64,000 bases of DNA from Kiloniellaceae bacterium (GTDB lineage: Bacteria; Pseudomonadota; Alphaproteobacteria; Kiloniellales; J153). The notes beneath the pieces were generated by a model, which ran no database searches, was not told where the DNA came from, and worked only from the letters and a program-made list of their open reading frames with translations. The stretch spans positions 230,302-294,301 of the forward strand of contig JAJFGJ010000016.1 of assembly GCA_021776175.1 (NCBI GenBank), read 5' to 3'. Position 1 is the stretch's first letter, and the number at the start of each line of letters is the position of its first letter. Shown here piece after piece: positions 29,428-37,635 of the stretch. Position numbers and translations under genes: made by a program.

Positions 29428-30321
29428 TCAGGGCATCCGCGCCAGCGTGCGCAGCACCGTGAACCGGGCCGTTAGCGTCGCCACCAGCGCCACGGCCACC
29501 GGCAGCAGCAGCAGCACCGACCAATCCAAGGGTTGCAACGCCAACTCCGGCAGAACCATGGCTTCGCTGCCCTTCAAGACCTCCCCCGCGAGGAACACCG
29601 TCCCGACCGCCAGCAGTAATCCAATCATGCCCCCGCGCAGCGCGAAGCTCAGGACATGGGCCTGGAACTGGCTGGCGACATAGGAATCGCGGGCCCCGAT
29701 CAGGTGCAGCAGTTCAATGACATGGCCATGGACCGACAAGCCCATGCGGGTGGCGAAGGCCACGATCATGACCGCGCACCCGGCGATCAGGACCACCACT
29801 AGAATCGCGATTCCCTGCACGGTGCGGGCCAGATCGCGAACCTTGCCCAGCCACGCCTGATGGGTGTCGACGACCGCGTCGGGCGAGATTTTCGCGACCG
29901 CGCGCGCCAGGGCGGCGAAGTCCGGTTCGGCCGCCGGGTTGAAGGTCACCGATATCAAGACCGGCACCGGCAGCTCGGCCAAGCTGGCGGCGGCGCCGAG
30001 CCAGGGCCGCAGCAGGCGTTCGATCTCTTCGGGCTCCATCACCTTGGCCTCGCGAACCCCCGGCGTCGCGATCAGAAGGTCGAGAACGCGGTCCAAGGCA
30101 TCGGGCGCGGACTTGGCTTTGGCGACCACCTGGTCAGGTGGAATTTGAATCGTCAGGGTGCCGCTGAGGCCCTCCTGCCAATGGCCGATCGCCCGGCTCA
30201 TGGTCAAGGCGGAAATCAGGGCCAGGGCGGCGAGATAAACCATGATCGCGACCAGCCACGGCAAAAAGCGCCCCGAGGCGTCGCTGTCGAGCGGCACGTC
30301 CCGGCGCGCGAACAACATCAT
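29428..30321 (-). CDS. ftsX: Cell division protein FtsX
   Basis: 297-aa inner-membrane partner of FtsE that couples ATP hydrolysis to activation of peptidoglycan hydrolases at the septum. Four membrane helices are visible: LVAIMVYLAALALISAL near the N-terminus, then AILVVVLIAGCAVMIVAF, the LLLAVGTVFLAG region and LLLLPVAVALVATL. A periplasmic loop lies between the first and second. It overlaps ftsE by 4 nt. Confidence 0.93.
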   Translation of the reverse strand: MMLFARRDVPLDSDASGRFLPWLVAIMVYLAALALISALTMSRAIGHWQEGLSGTLTIQIPPDQVVAKAKSAPDALDRVLDLLIATPGVREAKVMEPEEIERLLRPWLGAAASLAELPVPVLISVTFNPAAEPDFAALARAVAKISPDAVVDTHQAWLGKVRDLARTVQGIAILVVVLIAGCAVMIVAFATRMGLSVHGHVIELLHLIGARDSYVASQFQAHVLSFALRGGMIGLLLAVGTVFLAGEVLKGSEAMVLPELALQPLDWSVLLLLPVAVALVATLTARFTVLRTLARMP

Positions 30322-30995
30322 GCCCGGCCCTTTCGCGGGCGGTCCACGCGCACCCCGCCATCCACCAAGCGCACGACCGGATGATCGAAACGCGCCACCA
30401 GGGATTCGTTATGAGTCGCGATCACGATTGTGGTTCCCAACTTGTTGAGTTCCTCGAATAGATATAGCAGACGGACAGCCATGCGATCGTCCACATTTCC
30501 CGTCGGCTCGTCGGCGATCAGCAGGCTTGGCCGGCCGACCACGGCGCGGGCGATCGCGACCCGTTGCTTCTGGCCGCCCGACAATGTCGGGGGATAAGAA
30601 TCCAAATGCTCCGACAATCCGACCCAGGCCAGGAGTTCGGCCACGTGGCGGCGGACTTTTTCATCGCGCTGGCCGCTTATCTTGAGCGGCAGGGCGACGT
30701 TCTCGAGGGCCGTTAGATGGTCGAGCAGACGAAAATCCTGGAACACGACGCCGATCTTGCGGCGCATCATGGCCGTCTCGGGACGTGACAAGGTTGTGAC
30801 ATCGCGTTCGAACAATCGAATGCGGCCGGCACTTGGCTTGCGCGCCAGATAAATCATGCTCAGGAGCGACGATTTTCCGGCGCCGCTGGCCCCGGTCATG
30901 AAATGAAACGACCCCGGTGCCAAATGAAACGAAACGCCGCCCAGTACTTCCGGGCCGGCGCCGTAACGCAAGGAAACATCTTCGAATCGAACCAA
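30318..30995 (-). CDS. ftsE: Cell division ATP-binding protein FtsE
   Basis: ABC-type ATPase, 225 aa. Walker A TGASGAGKSS, Q-loop VVFQDFRLL, signature LSGGQKQRVAIARA and Walker B LLIADEPTGNVD followed by the H-loop THNE are all present. The start appears to be TTG 30995 (VRFEDVSLRYG follows), as no ATG lies in the proper place. It is the first gene of ftsE-ftsX-ydcF-plsC, transcribed away from the tandem repeats at 31.1 kb. Confidence 0.95.
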   Translation of the reverse strand: MVRFEDVSLRYGAGPEVLGGVSFHLAPGSFHFMTGASGAGKSSLLSMIYLARKPSAGRIRLFERDVTTLSRPETAMMRRKIGVVFQDFRLLDHLTALENVALPLKISGQRDEKVRRHVAELLAWVGLSEHLDSYPPTLSGGQKQRVAIARAVVGRPSLLIADEPTGNVDDRMAVRLLYLFEELNKLGTTIVIATHNESLVARFDHPVVRLVDGGVRVDRPRKGRA

Positions 30996-31054
30996 AGTCT
31001 TGCCGATCGCCGGATCTGGAAATGCTTAGCAAGATGACATATTCGGCTCAGAGT

Positions 31055-31145
31055 CGTAAAGCGGATGCCCGCTGGGTCGTAAAGCGGATGCCCGCTAGAT
31101 CGTAAAGCGGATACCCGCTGGGCCGTAAAGCGGATACCCGCTGGC
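31055..31145. repeat. Four tandem copies of a 23-bp unit between ftsE and the zinc-ribbon gene
   Basis: Units begin at 31055, 31078, 31101 and 31124, each CGTAAAGCGGATRCCCGCT plus a variable four bases. Every copy contains a 5-bp hairpin AGCGG-ATRC-CCGCT. The period of 23 bp is about two helical turns. The array ends directly before a well-formed promoter. It could be an operator array or a slippage product. Confidence 0.85.
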
Positions 31146-31148
31146 AGC

Positions 31149-31177
31149 TTGCTTTAGGGATTGGCCCTACCTATAAG
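31149..31177 (+). promoter_or_regulatory. Sigma-70-type promoter of the zinc-ribbon gene
   Basis: TTGCTT (31149-31154) and TATAAG (31172-31177) are separated by exactly 17 bp. They stand about 45 bp before the start codon and directly after the 23-bp repeat array, so transcription may start near 31184. Confidence 0.6.
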
Positions 31178-31219
31178 ATCAGGGTTCCGTAATATGCGTG
31201 GGCGTTGATATATCCCTTA

Positions 31220-31963
31220 ATGAACCTGACTTGCCCGTCCTGCGATACAACGTTTCGCGTCGATACCGACCAGATCGGCCCCTCCGGGCGCCAGGTCAGG
31301 TGCGGCAGTTGCGGTCATGAGTGGAACCAGCCCCAACTGAGCGAAGACGAGACCCCGGCCGAGGCGCCGGAAGAGGCGCCGGCCCCGGTCGAGGCGCCCG
31401 CCGAAGCGGAACCGCAGGCACCGCCGCCCGAAACCGAAACGCCAAGCGAGGAAAAGCCCGCGCCCGCGCCGCGCGCGCCGCGCCGCGCCGCCGCGCTAAC
31501 GAGCACCAAGCCGCCACCCTCATCGGGGCGGCGCATCGCCCTGGGCTGGGTGTTTTTCTTCGCCGTTGCCGGATCCTTGGCTGCCGGGGCCTATTACGGC
31601 CAGGAGCGGATCATCGCCGCCTATCCCGCCGCGGCCGAGCTCTATCGCCTCGCCGGCATGATCCACGAGCCGCAAGCCGGAGAGGGCCTGGAGCTGCGCG
31701 ACGTCAAGTCCGTGCGCCGCCTTCTCGACGGCCATCGCGTGGTCGTGATCGAAGGCACGATCGCCAATATTTCCGACACCCCGCGCGATATTCCCATGCT
31801 TCGCGCCAGCCTCACGGATCCAAGCGGCGCGGAAGTCGATCATTGGGATTTCTCGGCCAATGCCGACAGCCTGCCCCCAGGCGGCACGGCCCGGTTCGAA
31901 ACCTCGACCCGGAATGCCCCGGCCGAGGGCAACCTGGAAATCGATTTCACCGCTTCCAAGTAA
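31220..31963 (+). CDS. MJ0042-type zinc-ribbon protein with DUF3426 domain
   Basis: 247 aa from ATG 31220 (MNLTCPSCDTTFRVD). The N-terminal zinc ribbon has CPSC and CGSCGHEW. A long Pro/Glu/Ala-rich linker (about residues 40-105) leads to one membrane helix (ALGWVFFFAVAGSLAAGAYYG). The C-terminal DUF3426 domain contains VVVIEGTIANISDTPRDIP and LPPGGTARFE. In alphaproteobacteria this gene is conserved beside ftsE. Its cytoplasmic zinc ribbon and periplasmic domain suggest a membrane sensor or anchor; the role is unknown. Confidence 0.88.
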   Translation: MNLTCPSCDTTFRVDTDQIGPSGRQVRCGSCGHEWNQPQLSEDETPAEAPEEAPAPVEAPAEAEPQAPPPETETPSEEKPAPAPRAPRRAAALTSTKPPPSSGRRIALGWVFFFAVAGSLAAGAYYGQERIIAAYPAAAELYRLAGMIHEPQAGEGLELRDVKSVRRLLDGHRVVVIEGTIANISDTPRDIPMLRASLTDPSGAEVDHWDFSANADSLPPGGTARFETSTRNAPAEGNLEIDFTASK

Positions 31964-31976
31964 GCATCGGCGAGGA

Positions 31977-33116
31977 TTACGCCGCGTCGGCGCACTCCGC
32001 GCCCAGGCGCCCCAGTTGCGCCAGAACCGATTCCAGATGCCCAGGCGCCAGGCAGTCGTAGGCCACGATTAGCTGTGACAGGATTTGCTGTGTGTCGGCA
32101 TCGCGCCAGGCTCTCGGGCCCGTGGATTCTTTCTCGCGCACGATTTCGAGGGCGGCACGAAAGGCCGGCAGCAGGACGCCCGGAAGACCCGCGTGGACGT
32201 AGAGCGCCATCATCCCGCGCTGGCCGCCGTCTCGGACCAGCTCGTCCGCGTTGCCGAGAGTTACCCCCGCGCGCGCCGCCACCGCGGCGGTGAACAATCG
32301 AAGCTGTCCGGTACACAGCGCGCGCAACATGAACTCCGGAGTCAAGGCGCCGTCATCGTGCAGGCGCTTTGTCAGGGCTTCCATGGTCTCGTTCGTCGCT
32401 TCCCTGCCGATCGAGTCGCTAAGCGCGCGTTCGCGTCCCCGCGCGGTCAATTCCTCGGCCATGTCTTGAGGCAGGCCGAAGCGCTCGATCAGGCGCTGGC
32501 GTAAGCTGTCGCTGACCTTCAAGACCATGCGCGCGACGATCGTCGCGGGCAGGGCGGGGCGCTCGATCATCAGCGCCTTAATTTTGTCGTCCCCGCCCAG
32601 GACTCCGAGAATCTTACCGTAGGAGGCTTCGCCGATGCGCGACGTTTCGTTGGCGAGAAGCGTGCTTATGACCGCCGGTTTCCCGGTGTCGACAAGAATG
32701 TCCGAAACCGCCTGGGCGAGGTTGTCGCGCTGGGACACGGCGATCTGCTTGGCCGTGCCGCCGTCGCGCGCGAGCGCCATCAGATCGGCTTCTTCCAGGA
32801 CCGATGAATACCGGATTATCGGCAGGGCCACGGATTCCACGTCCAAGGCCAATTTCTGGGCGATCCCATGGGGCAGGCGCGCGCAGTGCTTAACATGCTC
32901 GCTCAAGGATTCGCGAACCTGCTGCTCCAGATCGCGGGCGAGGACATCCAATATGCTGACCGCATATATCCGCTCGCGCTCGTTCAGGGCGCCTTCGGCG
33001 AAAAGAATCGCCAGGGTCGCCGCGGTTTGGGCGCGCATCCAAGGAGACTTGTCGGCGTTAAGCCGCTCAATCCCCTCCGAGGTCAGTAACTCGACGTTGG
33101 GTTCAACTGCAAACAC
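31977..33116 (-). CDS. DUF2336 protein
   Basis: 379 aa from GTG 33116, with GAGGGG 9 nt upstream. The protein is an alpha-helical, HEAT-like repeat fold with the family features DILVDTGKPAVISTLLANETSRI and GMMALYVHAGLPGVLLPAFR. DUF2336 is confined largely to alphaproteobacteria; the function is unknown. It is divergent from the CpdR-like gene across an AT-rich 281-bp region. Confidence 0.9.
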   Translation of the reverse strand: MFAVEPNVELLTSEGIERLNADKSPWMRAQTAATLAILFAEGALNERERIYAVSILDVLARDLEQQVRESLSEHVKHCARLPHGIAQKLALDVESVALPIIRYSSVLEEADLMALARDGGTAKQIAVSQRDNLAQAVSDILVDTGKPAVISTLLANETSRIGEASYGKILGVLGGDDKIKALMIERPALPATIVARMVLKVSDSLRQRLIERFGLPQDMAEELTARGRERALSDSIGREATNETMEALTKRLHDDGALTPEFMLRALCTGQLRLFTAAVAARAGVTLGNADELVRDGGQRGMMALYVHAGLPGVLLPAFRAALEIVREKESTGPRAWRDADTQQILSQLIVAYDCLAPGHLESVLAQLGRLGAECADAA

Positions 33117-33330
33117 GGTCCCATACCCCTCTACTCACGAATAAACATGCATACGGTTAAAGCAATTTAATGAAACGGTAAGATATTGTCAACTATTTAT
33201 TAAATAAAGAAAGCACTATATTTATCTAAAATTCGCTATACATACTATCTAAGTTTATAATACTGCGGAATACTTGGGATTTTATGGCGGCCATATCGGC
33301 CGCGGGGCGTGGCTTCGCGATTTACCAAGA

Positions 33331-33345
33331 TTAACGTCTCATTAA
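33331..33345. promoter_or_regulatory. Perfect CtrA-type box (TTAA-N7-TTAA) before the CpdR-like gene
   Basis: TTAA (33331-33334), CGTCTCA, TTAA (33342-33345) matches the full CtrA consensus, 52 bp before the cpdR-like start. It lies in the AT-rich intergenic region 33117-33397, which also contains poly-A/T promoter-like sequence but no gene. CtrA binding is inferred from the motif and from the known CtrA-CpdR circuit. Confidence 0.55.
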
Positions 33346-33397
33346 TCCTCCGGGCGCATTTTGAGGCGCCGCGGACGAGTTAGGAGACCAAACGGAT

Positions 33398-33805
33398 ATG
33401 GCACGGATACTAGTCGCCGAGGATGACATGGCGGTGCGGAGTTTTGTCTGCCGCGCCTTGGCCCATCGCGGCCATGAGGCGATCGGCGTCGACGACGGCC
33501 TGCGCGCCCTGGAGGCGCTTGAGGACGGGCACTTCGATGCCCTTTTGAGCGATATCGTCATGCCCGGCATGGACGGCATCGCCTTGGCCCTCAAGGTCGC
33601 GCGGGACTATCCGGAGTTGCCGGTCCTTATGATGACCGGCTACTCCGCCGAGCGGCAGCGGGCGCACAATCTCGAGGAACTGGTGTTCAACGTGATCTCG
33701 AAGCCCTTCACCCTGGTCCAGATTTGCGATGCCGTGGACGCCATGCTCGAAGGCCGCTCCCCGGCCCCCCGCGCGCCCGACTATGCCGGTGCCGCCGCTC
33801 TCTAA
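33398..33805 (+). CDS. cpdR: CpdR-like single-domain response regulator
   Basis: 135 aa, consisting of a receiver domain only. Acidic pocket EDD (residues 8-10), phosphoacceptor Asp in LLSDIVMPGMDG, Thr in LMMTGYS and Lys in ISKPF are all present. The N-terminus MARILVAEDDMAVRSFVCRAL is closest to CpdR, the adaptor that in Caulobacter directs ClpXP proteolysis when unphosphorylated and is phosphorylated by the CckA-ChpT relay. The CtrA box upstream supports membership in this circuit. Another single-receiver protein is possible. Confidence 0.75.
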   Translation: MARILVAEDDMAVRSFVCRALAHRGHEAIGVDDGLRALEALEDGHFDALLSDIVMPGMDGIALALKVARDYPELPVLMMTGYSAERQRAHNLEELVFNVISKPFTLVQICDAVDAMLEGRSPAPRAPDYAGAAAL

Positions 33806-33865
33806 ATTCTTTCCGCGCGGAAAACCCGGAACGCCGGCGATGACAGGGACGTGTGGGAACCTGGA

Positions 33866-34405
33866 TTAGCGGGAAGAAGAAAAGGAACCGCTGTTCGATA
33901 GCTCCATGGCCTTGAGGGCGATCAGCAAAGCGCTCAACACGATTATACCCGCGGCCACGAACACGGCCTTGCCGGTGGTCATGGAATCGTCGGTGAAAAA
34001 AACCAGCATGTATTCGAGATCCTCGAAATCCGCTGGTTCCCCCGCGATCGTCCCCGGTTCCAGCGGCCACGAGGCGATCAAATCGAGGGCCTTTTCCCGG
34101 AGGCGTTCGTCGCTTGCCTCGAGGATCTCGACGCCGCTCACCTCGCCGGTCTTACTGACATCGAAGCGCAGACGCACCTGGCCCGTGACTTTTTCATCGG
34201 CGCGGACGATTTCCTTCTGAATCTGGGTCGCCTTCGGCAAGACGGCCCCGGTTGAGGGGCCGCCCGCCTCCAGGCGCAGGGCTGCCTTGTAGTTGGTGCA
34301 GCTTGCCAGGGCGATGCACGCGCAGACCAGGATCGTTAGCGCTTTAAACCGGCCGCTCCGCGATGGAGTTCCGGCGCCGGGAAGGCCGTGGCGAAAGGCA
34401 AACAA
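33866..34405 (-). CDS. Probable lipoprotein with TonB-C-like domain
   Basis: 179 aa from TTG 34405, which lies 1 nt after the upstream stop; an ATG at 34462 would overlap the upstream gene by 56 nt. A signal segment ALTILVCACIALASC ends in a lipobox, suggesting lipidation at the Cys. The middle resembles a TonB-type C-terminal domain (VRLRFDVSKTGEVSGVEIL, EKALDLIASWPLEPG). A C-terminal membrane helix (AVFVAAGIIVLSALLIAL) is unusual for a lipoprotein. Function is unknown. It is cotranscribed with the secreted protein before it. Confidence 0.55.
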   Translation of the reverse strand: MFAFRHGLPGAGTPSRSGRFKALTILVCACIALASCTNYKAALRLEAGGPSTGAVLPKATQIQKEIVRADEKVTGQVRLRFDVSKTGEVSGVEILEASDERLREKALDLIASWPLEPGTIAGEPADFEDLEYMLVFFTDDSMTTGKAVFVAAGIIVLSALLIALKAMELSNSGSFSSSR

Positions 34406-34406
34406 T

Positions 34407-35648
34407 CTAGGGCGCCGAGAACCCAGAGGCCGCGACCCAAGGGGCGAGCCGGAAATCGACATCGCTCAACCGCTCGCCGAAATTCAGCACGCGCGTGAGG
34501 CCGCCCGTAACCGGATCGACCGCGACGGTAAGCCGCTCGCGGGCATTGGTCCCCAGGATCAAGCCCTCCGGGCTAACGCCCAGCCCATCGAGAAACAGGT
34601 TGCCGATGATCAAGTCGTCTGTCTGGACGTGGGAGAGGATATCCCCCGTATCCGGATCGAGAACCTCCAACCGCCGTCCGTTCGCCACCGTGAAGTCGCG
34701 CGCACCCCGGTACAGCGTTCCATCCGGCGCGAAGGCGAGCCCGCCTCCGGTGATATTGGGTCCATCGTCCTTGACCACGGTTAGGGCGCCGGTGCCGGTG
34801 TCGAGGGTCACGAGGGTTCCGGGGGTATTGCCGTCGAACGAACCGGTAACGCCGTAAAGGACATCGGAGCCGGGCTGGAAGGCCAAGTCGCGAACCACCG
34901 CCGCCAACTCAACACCGCTAAGGATATCCCCGGTGTCCGGATCCACCTCATGAAACCCCGAAGTGATTCCCGAAGACCCCAAGCGGTTGGTGGTCACAAA
35001 GAGCCGGCCGTTGGAGTCGAACGCCACACCGGAAAGTCCCCGATCCGCGGACAAGTCGGCCAGCACCGACAGGCTGTCGTCCGGATCCACGGTAAACAGC
35101 CGGCCATCTCCGCCGCCGGTAAACTGGCCGCCGCCCGCGACGGCGTACATCTTGCTGAGCCCCGTCGTGGGCGAGCCCGTGTCCACGCGCAGCAGAATCT
35201 GCGCGCCGGGGCAAGCGGTCACACCAACACTGTTCAGGAAGTCGGTTTCCGCGATTTCGACCTTTCCGCTGGGGCTCGGTGTAACCGGCGCGCTGTTGCC
35301 GGCCACAGACCCGCCACAGACCAAGCTGGCGAAGAAATCCAAACCGCCATTGGTGCCCACCAGTCCCGGGTCGGCGCCGTCCGTGTCGAGGATTAAAAGA
35401 TCCCCCGCCTTCACGGTTAAGTCGCCGTTGGCGCCGATCGATGTTTTGGTGCCCGCCGATTGCCAAGCAAAGGGATCCGCCGGCACCCCGCCAATCCTTG
35501 GAGCAGAACCCAGACCGGTGGGACTCAAATCGCTCTTGAATAAGGACTGCTGCGCATTGACCGTGCCAACCGTGAACGCCCCGCCCAACAGCGCCACGGT
35601 AGCCACCCTAATCATAGAGAACATTGCCGTCGTGATTTTGTTATTCAT
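34407..35648 (-). CDS. Secreted protein with beta-propeller-like repeats
   Basis: 413 aa with a signal peptide (VATVALLGGAFTVGTVNAQ). The mature part has recurring strand patterns: GRLFTVDPDDSLSVLADL, GFHEVDPDTGDILSGV, GTLVTLDTGTGALTVV and RRLEVLDPDTGDILSHV, typical of NHL/DUF4394-like propellers. No PEP-CTERM or LPXTG sorting signal is seen. It may bind substrates or surface polymers; the function is not known. Confidence 0.6.
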   Translation of the reverse strand: MNNKITTAMFSMIRVATVALLGGAFTVGTVNAQQSLFKSDLSPTGLGSAPRIGGVPADPFAWQSAGTKTSIGANGDLTVKAGDLLILDTDGADPGLVGTNGGLDFFASLVCGGSVAGNSAPVTPSPSGKVEIAETDFLNSVGVTACPGAQILLRVDTGSPTTGLSKMYAVAGGGQFTGGGDGRLFTVDPDDSLSVLADLSADRGLSGVAFDSNGRLFVTTNRLGSSGITSGFHEVDPDTGDILSGVELAAVVRDLAFQPGSDVLYGVTGSFDGNTPGTLVTLDTGTGALTVVKDDGPNITGGGLAFAPDGTLYRGARDFTVANGRRLEVLDPDTGDILSHVQTDDLIIGNLFLDGLGVSPEGLILGTNARERLTVAVDPVTGGLTRVLNFGERLSDVDFRLAPWVAASGFSAP

Positions 35649-35900
35649 GGCACCCCTCCCAAAACTTTATTACCTTAACAACTCCTGAGACTAAATCATA
35701 CCGTGAATCTACATGAACAATAACATACTAATAAAACAACTATCTAATCAATACCGCAAGTTTGCTATTCTTCACCTGATGAAGTCACTAGCATTCGTTG
35801 TTACACTATCGATCTTCATCGATGGAGATTTGCTCGAAATAGACTCTGGAATTTCCAACAGGAGCCCAGGGCGCCGATCTTATGGGCTGCGAGGCCGCGC
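35649..35900. other. AT-rich non-coding region beside the cargo insertion
   Basis: The gap 35649-36108 (460 bp) between the secreted-protein gene and the nuclease candidate begins with AT-rich promoter-like sequence for the minus-strand gene, then holds the duplicated DUF4175 end (35901-35976). An open frame at 35713-36063 crosses the repeat and has no protein-like features, so I do not call it. CGATCTTATGGGCTGCG at about 35875 resembles 37532-37548 beyond the other repeat copy. Confidence 0.5.
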
Positions 35901-35976
35901 CCTAAAACTGCTTGAGCAGGCGGTCGATATAGTCGAGTTCGACCGGCGGGCGCGCCGCTTCGCCGCGCCGGCGGCG
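35901..35976 (-). repeat. Distal copy of the DUF4175 gene 3' end (76-bp direct repeat)
   Basis: Identical over 76 bp to 37560-37635, covering the last 24 codons and the TAG stop of the TIGR02302/DUF4175 gene. This copy is detached from any gene body. It delimits the left side of the segment that carries the Shedu-like gene. It is probably the displaced native end or a target duplication. Confidence 0.92.
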
Positions 35977-36108
35977 GCCAATGTCGTTGGGTTTAGCTGC
36001 CTATCGCAGATAGCGAAGAGGTGGGTGTCCTCGCTACGCTCAATGAATGAAAGACTCAGTTAGAGGAAATGAGCTTGATCGAACGATCTGAGGACGAGTT
36101 TAGCAACC

Positions 36109-37380
36109 CTAACCCATTAAGTGACGGAGCTTGACGGCAAGATTACGCACGCGCTCAATGGCTTCGTCATATGTCGCAAGTTCGAGCGGGTTTTCGGTCT
36201 TCAACGAACGCCAACGCCTCTTTGCCACGTCACTGTCAATATGCGTAGAGCTTCCCATCAGAACCATGCCCTTGGGTTCGTATATATCGAGAAGGCGCTG
36301 CACTTGCCGGACGTGGTGCATGTGCTCTCGAACATAATCCTGCCAGTCGCGGACCTGCTGACAGGCGTGATTAAATCGTGCGGAAGGTTCGGATCTGGAC
36401 GCCGTGAATATTCGTTCTGTCGCAGGCTCTATCTCGATTAACTTGTAGCTGCCGTCTGACCGGCGGACAACGAAGTCCGAGACGTAGTTACCAAATTGTA
36501 CCTTGCTGTGAACGTCTTGATAGTCCGAATCCAGGAACAGGTGATTCTCTTCTCTGCGCAGAAACTGATGGATCGCCTCCTCATCTTGACCTTGGTCTTC
36601 CATGAGCGCCCCAAATTCATCGCAGAGTTGTTCTAGCTTGTGAGACACAAATTCAGGAAGGTCTTGCTGGGCAACCTGAGGCGAAAGTACTGGCTCCACC
36701 GCCATGGCTGCCCGCAGCGCTACCACATCGTAGTGGGCCACTTCGGCCGCGCGGCCTGGGTCTAAGTTTAGTTCTTCGGGAAGCCACCAAAAGTCAGCGT
36801 GGGGCCAGGCGTAAATCCGCCGTCTGCCGACACCAGAGAAGTCGAAAACAGGCGTCCAAATTTTGACCCTGGAGGGTAAAACGCGCTCTCGAATTTCTCC
36901 GCGGACTTGAATGACGGGACTAATCGTCATGCCCGGTAATGACGAGAATTTTCCCTCGGCTAACGCACGAGATATGTCATTTTGCATGATGGGGAGAGAA
37001 ATTTGAGGAATGGGATCGGTATCGGGCGGTATGTGCTCGATTGGGTGCCAGGGCTCACCGAGCCTGGGAGATGACACCTTCAACAGATGTGAAGTGCGGG
37101 ATTGACAGATTTCGTTTAGGTCGTGCTCTGAGCGATCAAGGCCATACAATCCCTCCCCAACTTTGGCATCAGGTGGTGGGCTTGGTAAATAGAACGTCAC
37201 GAATCCATCGCGTGCCTTCCATATCTCAATTAGACCAGTTCTCTCACCGTTATGTTGGAACTTCTCGCGGCTGTGGCGATCCAATTCCGACTCAAGAGCT
37301 CGGTGGTAGGCACAGGTAAACGTCGCTATGGCCTCAAACATTGGATCGCCCGTGTTTGGGGGGATATCCGTCTCAGTCAT
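36109..37380 (-). CDS. Shedu-like (DUF4263-type) nuclease candidate, possible anti-phage protein
   Basis: 423 aa from ATG 37380; this ATG overlaps the stop of a short upstream frame (TGATG), and a start at 37398 is also possible. The C-terminal 170 residues look like the Shedu/DUF4263 PD-(D/E)xK fold: a helix with IHQFLRREENHLFL, then FGNYVSDFVVRRSDG with the core Asp, KLIEIEPATERIFTAS with E-x-E where many members have E-x-K, and FNHACQQVRDWQDYV with the conserved Gln. A GMVLMGSS strand follows. Residues 1-240 are an unrecognised N-terminal domain. Known Shedu systems are single-gene anti-phage nucleases. Base composition is less GC-rich than neighbours, and exact repeats of a neighbouring gene end flank the segment, pointing to acquisition. 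Confidence 0.6.
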   Translation of the reverse strand: MTETDIPPNTGDPMFEAIATFTCAYHRALESELDRHSREKFQHNGERTGLIEIWKARDGFVTFYLPSPPPDAKVGEGLYGLDRSEHDLNEICQSRTSHLLKVSSPRLGEPWHPIEHIPPDTDPIPQISLPIMQNDISRALAEGKFSSLPGMTISPVIQVRGEIRERVLPSRVKIWTPVFDFSGVGRRRIYAWPHADFWWLPEELNLDPGRAAEVAHYDVVALRAAMAVEPVLSPQVAQQDLPEFVSHKLEQLCDEFGALMEDQGQDEEAIHQFLRREENHLFLDSDYQDVHSKVQFGNYVSDFVVRRSDGSYKLIEIEPATERIFTASRSEPSARFNHACQQVRDWQDYVREHMHHVRQVQRLLDIYEPKGMVLMGSSTHIDSDVAKRRWRSLKTENPLELATYDEAIERVRNLAVKLRHLMG

Positions 37381-37559
37381 CAGACTTCCCGCGTCCATTT
37401 CAAAGGATCACAAACAAGATAACTGAATTGACCGGAGTCGGGAGCAGAGTAATAGGGATAGCACCGCGCAACACCGGTGAATGTGTCTGCGGCCTCATGC
37501 AATATAGTTTTAGAAGCCGCGTCCAGAGCGACGATCTTACGGGCTGCGGCGCCCCCCAA
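37380..37559 (-). pseudogene. Short or truncated frame coupled to the Shedu-like gene
   Basis: From TTG 37559 to TGA 37380-37382 the minus strand encodes 59 residues (KIVALDAASKTILHEAAD, ARCYPYYSAPDS, YLVCDPLKWTREV). The stop overlaps the ATG of the nuclease candidate (TGATG), a sign of translational coupling, so it looks like the C-terminal remnant of a former operon partner, cut at the repeat junction. No family is recognised and no Shine-Dalgarno is seen at the TTG. Confidence 0.4.
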
Positions 37560-37635
37560 CCTAAAACTGCTTGAGCAGGCGGTCGATATAGTCGAGTTCG
37601 ACCGGCGGGCGCGCCGCTTCGCCGCGCCGGCGGCG
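37560..37635 (-). repeat. Gene-attached copy of the 76-bp repeat
   Basis: This is the in-frame 3' end of the TIGR02302/DUF4175 gene, identical to 35901-35976. Beyond the repeat both copies also share a diverged 17/18-bp match (CGATCTTAYGGGCTGCG), so homology extends somewhat past the stop codon. Confidence 0.92.

Noticed and set aside
35713..36063. 116-aa plus-strand frame next to the cargo repeat
   Set aside because: It runs through the antisense of the duplicated DUF4175 end, and has neither domain nor plausible composition.
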